Part shown: piece after piece, positions 14,856 through 15,829 of the stretch | Layout: the number at the start of each line of letters is the position of its first letter | Position numbering within the stretch: the first letter of the stretch is position 1 | From: Chitinophaga pinensis | GTDB lineage: Bacteria; Bacteroidota; Bacteroidia; Chitinophagales; Chitinophagaceae | Length of the DNA: 15,829 nucleotides | NCBI GenBank assembly: GCA_943331145.2 | Contig: CALQKL020000024.1 | Span: 1-15,829 of the forward strand | Direction: 5' to 3' | Notes under the pieces: model-generated | Database searches by the model: none | What the model was told of the DNA's origin: nothing | The model's input: only the letters and a program-made list of their open reading frames with translations | Translations under genes and position numbers: made by a program

Positions 14856-14895
14856 CAACCGTTAAACCATTAAACCGTTGAACCTTTAAACCATT
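14856..14895. repeat. Tandem 8-bp repeat, 5 copies
   Basis: CAACCGTT, AAACCATT, AAACCGTT, GAACCTTT, AAACCATT: a constant AACC core with a variable end. Repeats of this flavour are familiar in Bacteroidota spacers, from general experience. Confidence 0.75.
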
Positions 14896-14953
14896 GAATT
14901 TGCGCAGAAATTTATCTTGGAATAAATAAAGATTTTGGTATAAATTACAAGAA

Positions 14954-15361
14954 GTGGAAAATAAGCAACGATATTTTTTGGGGCAAGAAAGCAAACTAAA
15001 AAGCAGGAATATAATTCAACAATTATTTTCAGAGGGAAAGCATGTTTTGGTTTATCCTTTAAAAGCGGTGTATATTTTTGGTAATGAACAACATCCACTG
15101 CAAGCAGGTGTATCAGCAAGCAAAAGAAATTTCAAAAAAGCCGTAGATCGCAATAGAATTAAACGATTGATTCGCGAAACCTATAGAATGCAAAAGCCAA
15201 CACTTGAAAATCATTTAATTCAAAACAAACAAACCCTCTCTGTTTTTTTTATGTACATCGGAAAAGAAATGCCCGAATACAATCAATTGATGGAAAGCAC
15301 TGAAAAAATTATAAAGCGTATTGTGAAAATAGCAGATGAGAACAAAGAAAATTCAAATTAA
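14954..15361 (+). CDS. rnpA: Ribonuclease P protein component
   Basis: A 135-residue basic protein that binds the catalytic RNase P RNA and helps mature the 5' ends of tRNAs. The signature is clear: RYFLGQESKLKSRNIIQQLF at the N-terminus, then LQAGVSASKRNFKKAVDRNR (49-68) followed by IKRLIRETYR, which includes the conserved RNR-type helix. Length is usual for the family. The start is GTG at 14954, preceded by a purine-rich AAGAA; no ATG lies close upstream, and the next in-frame ATG would remove the core. Nearby rpmH and yidD support the call. The stop codon TAA lies within the left arm of a long inverted repeat. Confidence 0.92.
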   Translation: MENKQRYFLGQESKLKSRNIIQQLFSEGKHVLVYPLKAVYIFGNEQHPLQAGVSASKRNFKKAVDRNRIKRLIRETYRMQKPTLENHLIQNKQTLSVFFMYIGKEMPEYNQLMESTEKIIKRIVKIADENKENSN

Positions 15362-15437
15362 AAATTCAAAAGTAAAAAAGAGAATCAACAATTGTGATCT
15401 GTCAAAGTGAATATGCTTTTTGACTTTTAAATTTTTA
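15359..15437. repeat. Imperfect 22-bp inverted repeat between rnpA and yidD
   Basis: Left arm 15359-15380 and right arm 15416-15437 are complementary at 20 of 22 positions, with a 35-nt loop. The arms are strongly A/T. The left arm starts at the rnpA stop codon; after the right arm a 7-bp unit (TTTTTAC) is repeated twice (15432-15445). It would form a long hairpin in RNA and may slow transcription or protect the rnpA 3' end. Confidence 0.7.
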
Positions 15438-15459
15438 CTTTTTACTTAAACATTATCGA

Positions 15460-15690
15460 ATGAAAATATTGAAACAAATAGCTAGTTTGCCTTTTATTTT
15501 ATTGATAAAATTGTATCAATGGATATTATCGCCTTTACTTGGACCAAAATGTAGGTTTACGCCAACATGTTCAAATTATGGCCTACAAGCTTTGAGAAAA
15601 TATGGGCCAATAAAAGGTATATGGCTTACAGTTAAACGCTTGAGTAAATGTCATCCTTGGGGAGGACATGGTTATGATCCTGTGCCTTAG
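15460..15690 (+). CDS. yidD: Membrane protein insertion efficiency factor YidD
   Basis: A 76-residue protein of the YidD/DUF37 family, nearly full-length signature: an amphipathic N-terminal helix (PFILLIKLYQWILSPLLG), then PKCRFTPTCSNYGLQAL (29-45) and KCHPWGGHGYDPVP (63-76). Cysteines at 31, 37 and 64 are the conserved ones. Family knowledge: a small inner-membrane-associated protein that helps YidC insert membrane proteins; the gene usually lies between rnpA and yidC. Here yidC does not follow: the next gene is on the opposite strand. The ATG at 15460 starts at the expected N-terminus. Confidence 0.95.
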   Translation: MKILKQIASLPFILLIKLYQWILSPLLGPKCRFTPTCSNYGLQALRKYGPIKGIWLTVKRLSKCHPWGGHGYDPVP

Positions 15691-15727
15691 GCATACGTTT
15701 CTTGTTTGTGGTTTTTGGTTGGAACCT

Positions 15728-15829
15728 TCAACTATAATGTATTTTTAGTCTAGCATCCAATGTCAAGTATCCTGCATAAGGTATAAAATAGTATCTTTCA
15801 TCCTTAAATTCCACAACAACAAACAACAA
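15728..15829 (-). CDS. C-terminal end of an unidentified protein (partial)
   Basis: The last 33 codons of a minus-strand gene that enters from the right edge and stops with TGA at 15730-15728. The peptide ends with FKDERYYFIPYAGYLTLDARLKIHYS preceded by a hydrophobic LLFVVV. The alternating aromatic and charged pattern looks like a genuine protein end with beta-strands, not a random frame, but I cannot name the family. It converges on yidD with a 37-nt gap and no clear terminator. Confidence 0.45.
   Translation of the reverse strand: MLFVVVEFKDERYYFIPYAGYLTLDARLKIHYS

Larger units (their letters stand above)
14617..14953. other. Gene-free rpmH-rnpA spacer rich in short repeats
   Basis: No convincing gene is present. 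The stretch holds four short tandem arrays (listed separately or in the findings) and two small adjacent hairpins: GTGTCA/TGACAC (14672-14687, 4-nt loop) and ACGTT/AACGT (14686-14700, 5-nt loop), which share bases and are therefore mutually exclusive. No full -33/-7 promoter for rnpA is evident; TATCTTGG near 14914 is a weak candidate. Open minus-strand frames here run through the terminator and the repeats and are treated as chance. Confidence 0.6.

Noticed and set aside
14583..14994. Two overlapping minus-strand open frames between rpmH and rnpA.
   Set aside because: They run through the rpmH terminator, the tandem repeats or the start of rnpA; part of their apparent protein regularity (IEHIERIEQI) is a direct product of the 9-bp repeat. 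No recognisable domain.
14273..15690. Origin of replication near rpmH-rnpA-yidD.
   Set aside because: No dnaA or dnaN and no cluster of DnaA boxes. Only isolated near matches to TTATCCACA were seen (about 7019 inside the aminotransferase gene, 13353 in a spacer).
1..15829. Mobile elements, CRISPR arrays, tRNA or rRNA genes, toxin-antitoxin pairs.
   Set aside because: No transposase or integrase frame, no regularly spaced direct repeats of CRISPR type, no cloverleaf or rRNA core sequence recognised on either strand by eye. A tRNAscan or Infernal run would be decisive.

Overview
The window is AT-rich and reads as a chromosomal segment of a Bacteroidota bacterium, probably a Chitinophagales-type relative. 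The main evidence is the run uppS-bamA-ompH-ompH-murI, a short-form adenylate kinase, a two-domain CrtYcd-type lycopene cyclase, a DUF2911 protein, promoters of the Bacteroidota sigma type (TTTG, 19-21 nt, TAnnTTTG), and start sites that mostly lack a Shine-Dalgarno sequence. The RnpA and L34 proteins also look Chitinophagaceae-like, judged from memory rather than by alignment.

Layout. At 1-1179 the end of a sensor histidine kinase overlaps a response regulator whose output half is a Crp/Fnr-like module. A secreted DUF2911 protein follows (1247-2089), convergent with an unrecognised helical protein (2099-2527, minus). A stand-alone lycopene cyclase with a TTG start is at 2640-3317. Next is a GT2 glycosyltransferase with an extra C-terminal domain, whose 3' end overlaps a MurG-like glycosyltransferase on the other strand (3348-5658). 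A tiny lipoprotein and an 82-residue unknown protein follow (5744-6109), ending exactly where a fold-type-I aminotransferase (6110-7375, minus) ends. A 479-base gene-free region (7376-7854) carries two divergent consensus promoters and leads into adenylate kinase (7855-8433), which has its own terminator.

The envelope block at 8644-14234 holds undecaprenyl diphosphate synthase (the lipid carrier for peptidoglycan and O-antigen), BamA (outer-membrane protein insertion), two tandem Skp/OmpH periplasmic chaperones, a very strong terminator, and glutamate racemase (D-Glu for peptidoglycan). The last block is rpmH, rnpA and yidD: ribosomal protein L34, the RNase P protein, and a membrane-insertion factor. 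The rpmH-rnpA and rnpA-yidD gaps hold short tandem repeats and a long inverted repeat. The window ends inside a minus-strand gene of unknown function.

Most of the window is housekeeping sequence. I see no mobile element, CRISPR array, tRNA, rRNA or defence island, and no clear new multi-gene system. The points most worth a second look are the degenerate nucleotide pocket of the Crp-type response regulator, the tiny CGCP lipoprotein with its unknown partner, the long structured leader before adk, the terminator that runs up to the murI start codon, the alternative pairing in the rpmH leader, and the cluster of short tandem repeats between rpmH and rnpA.
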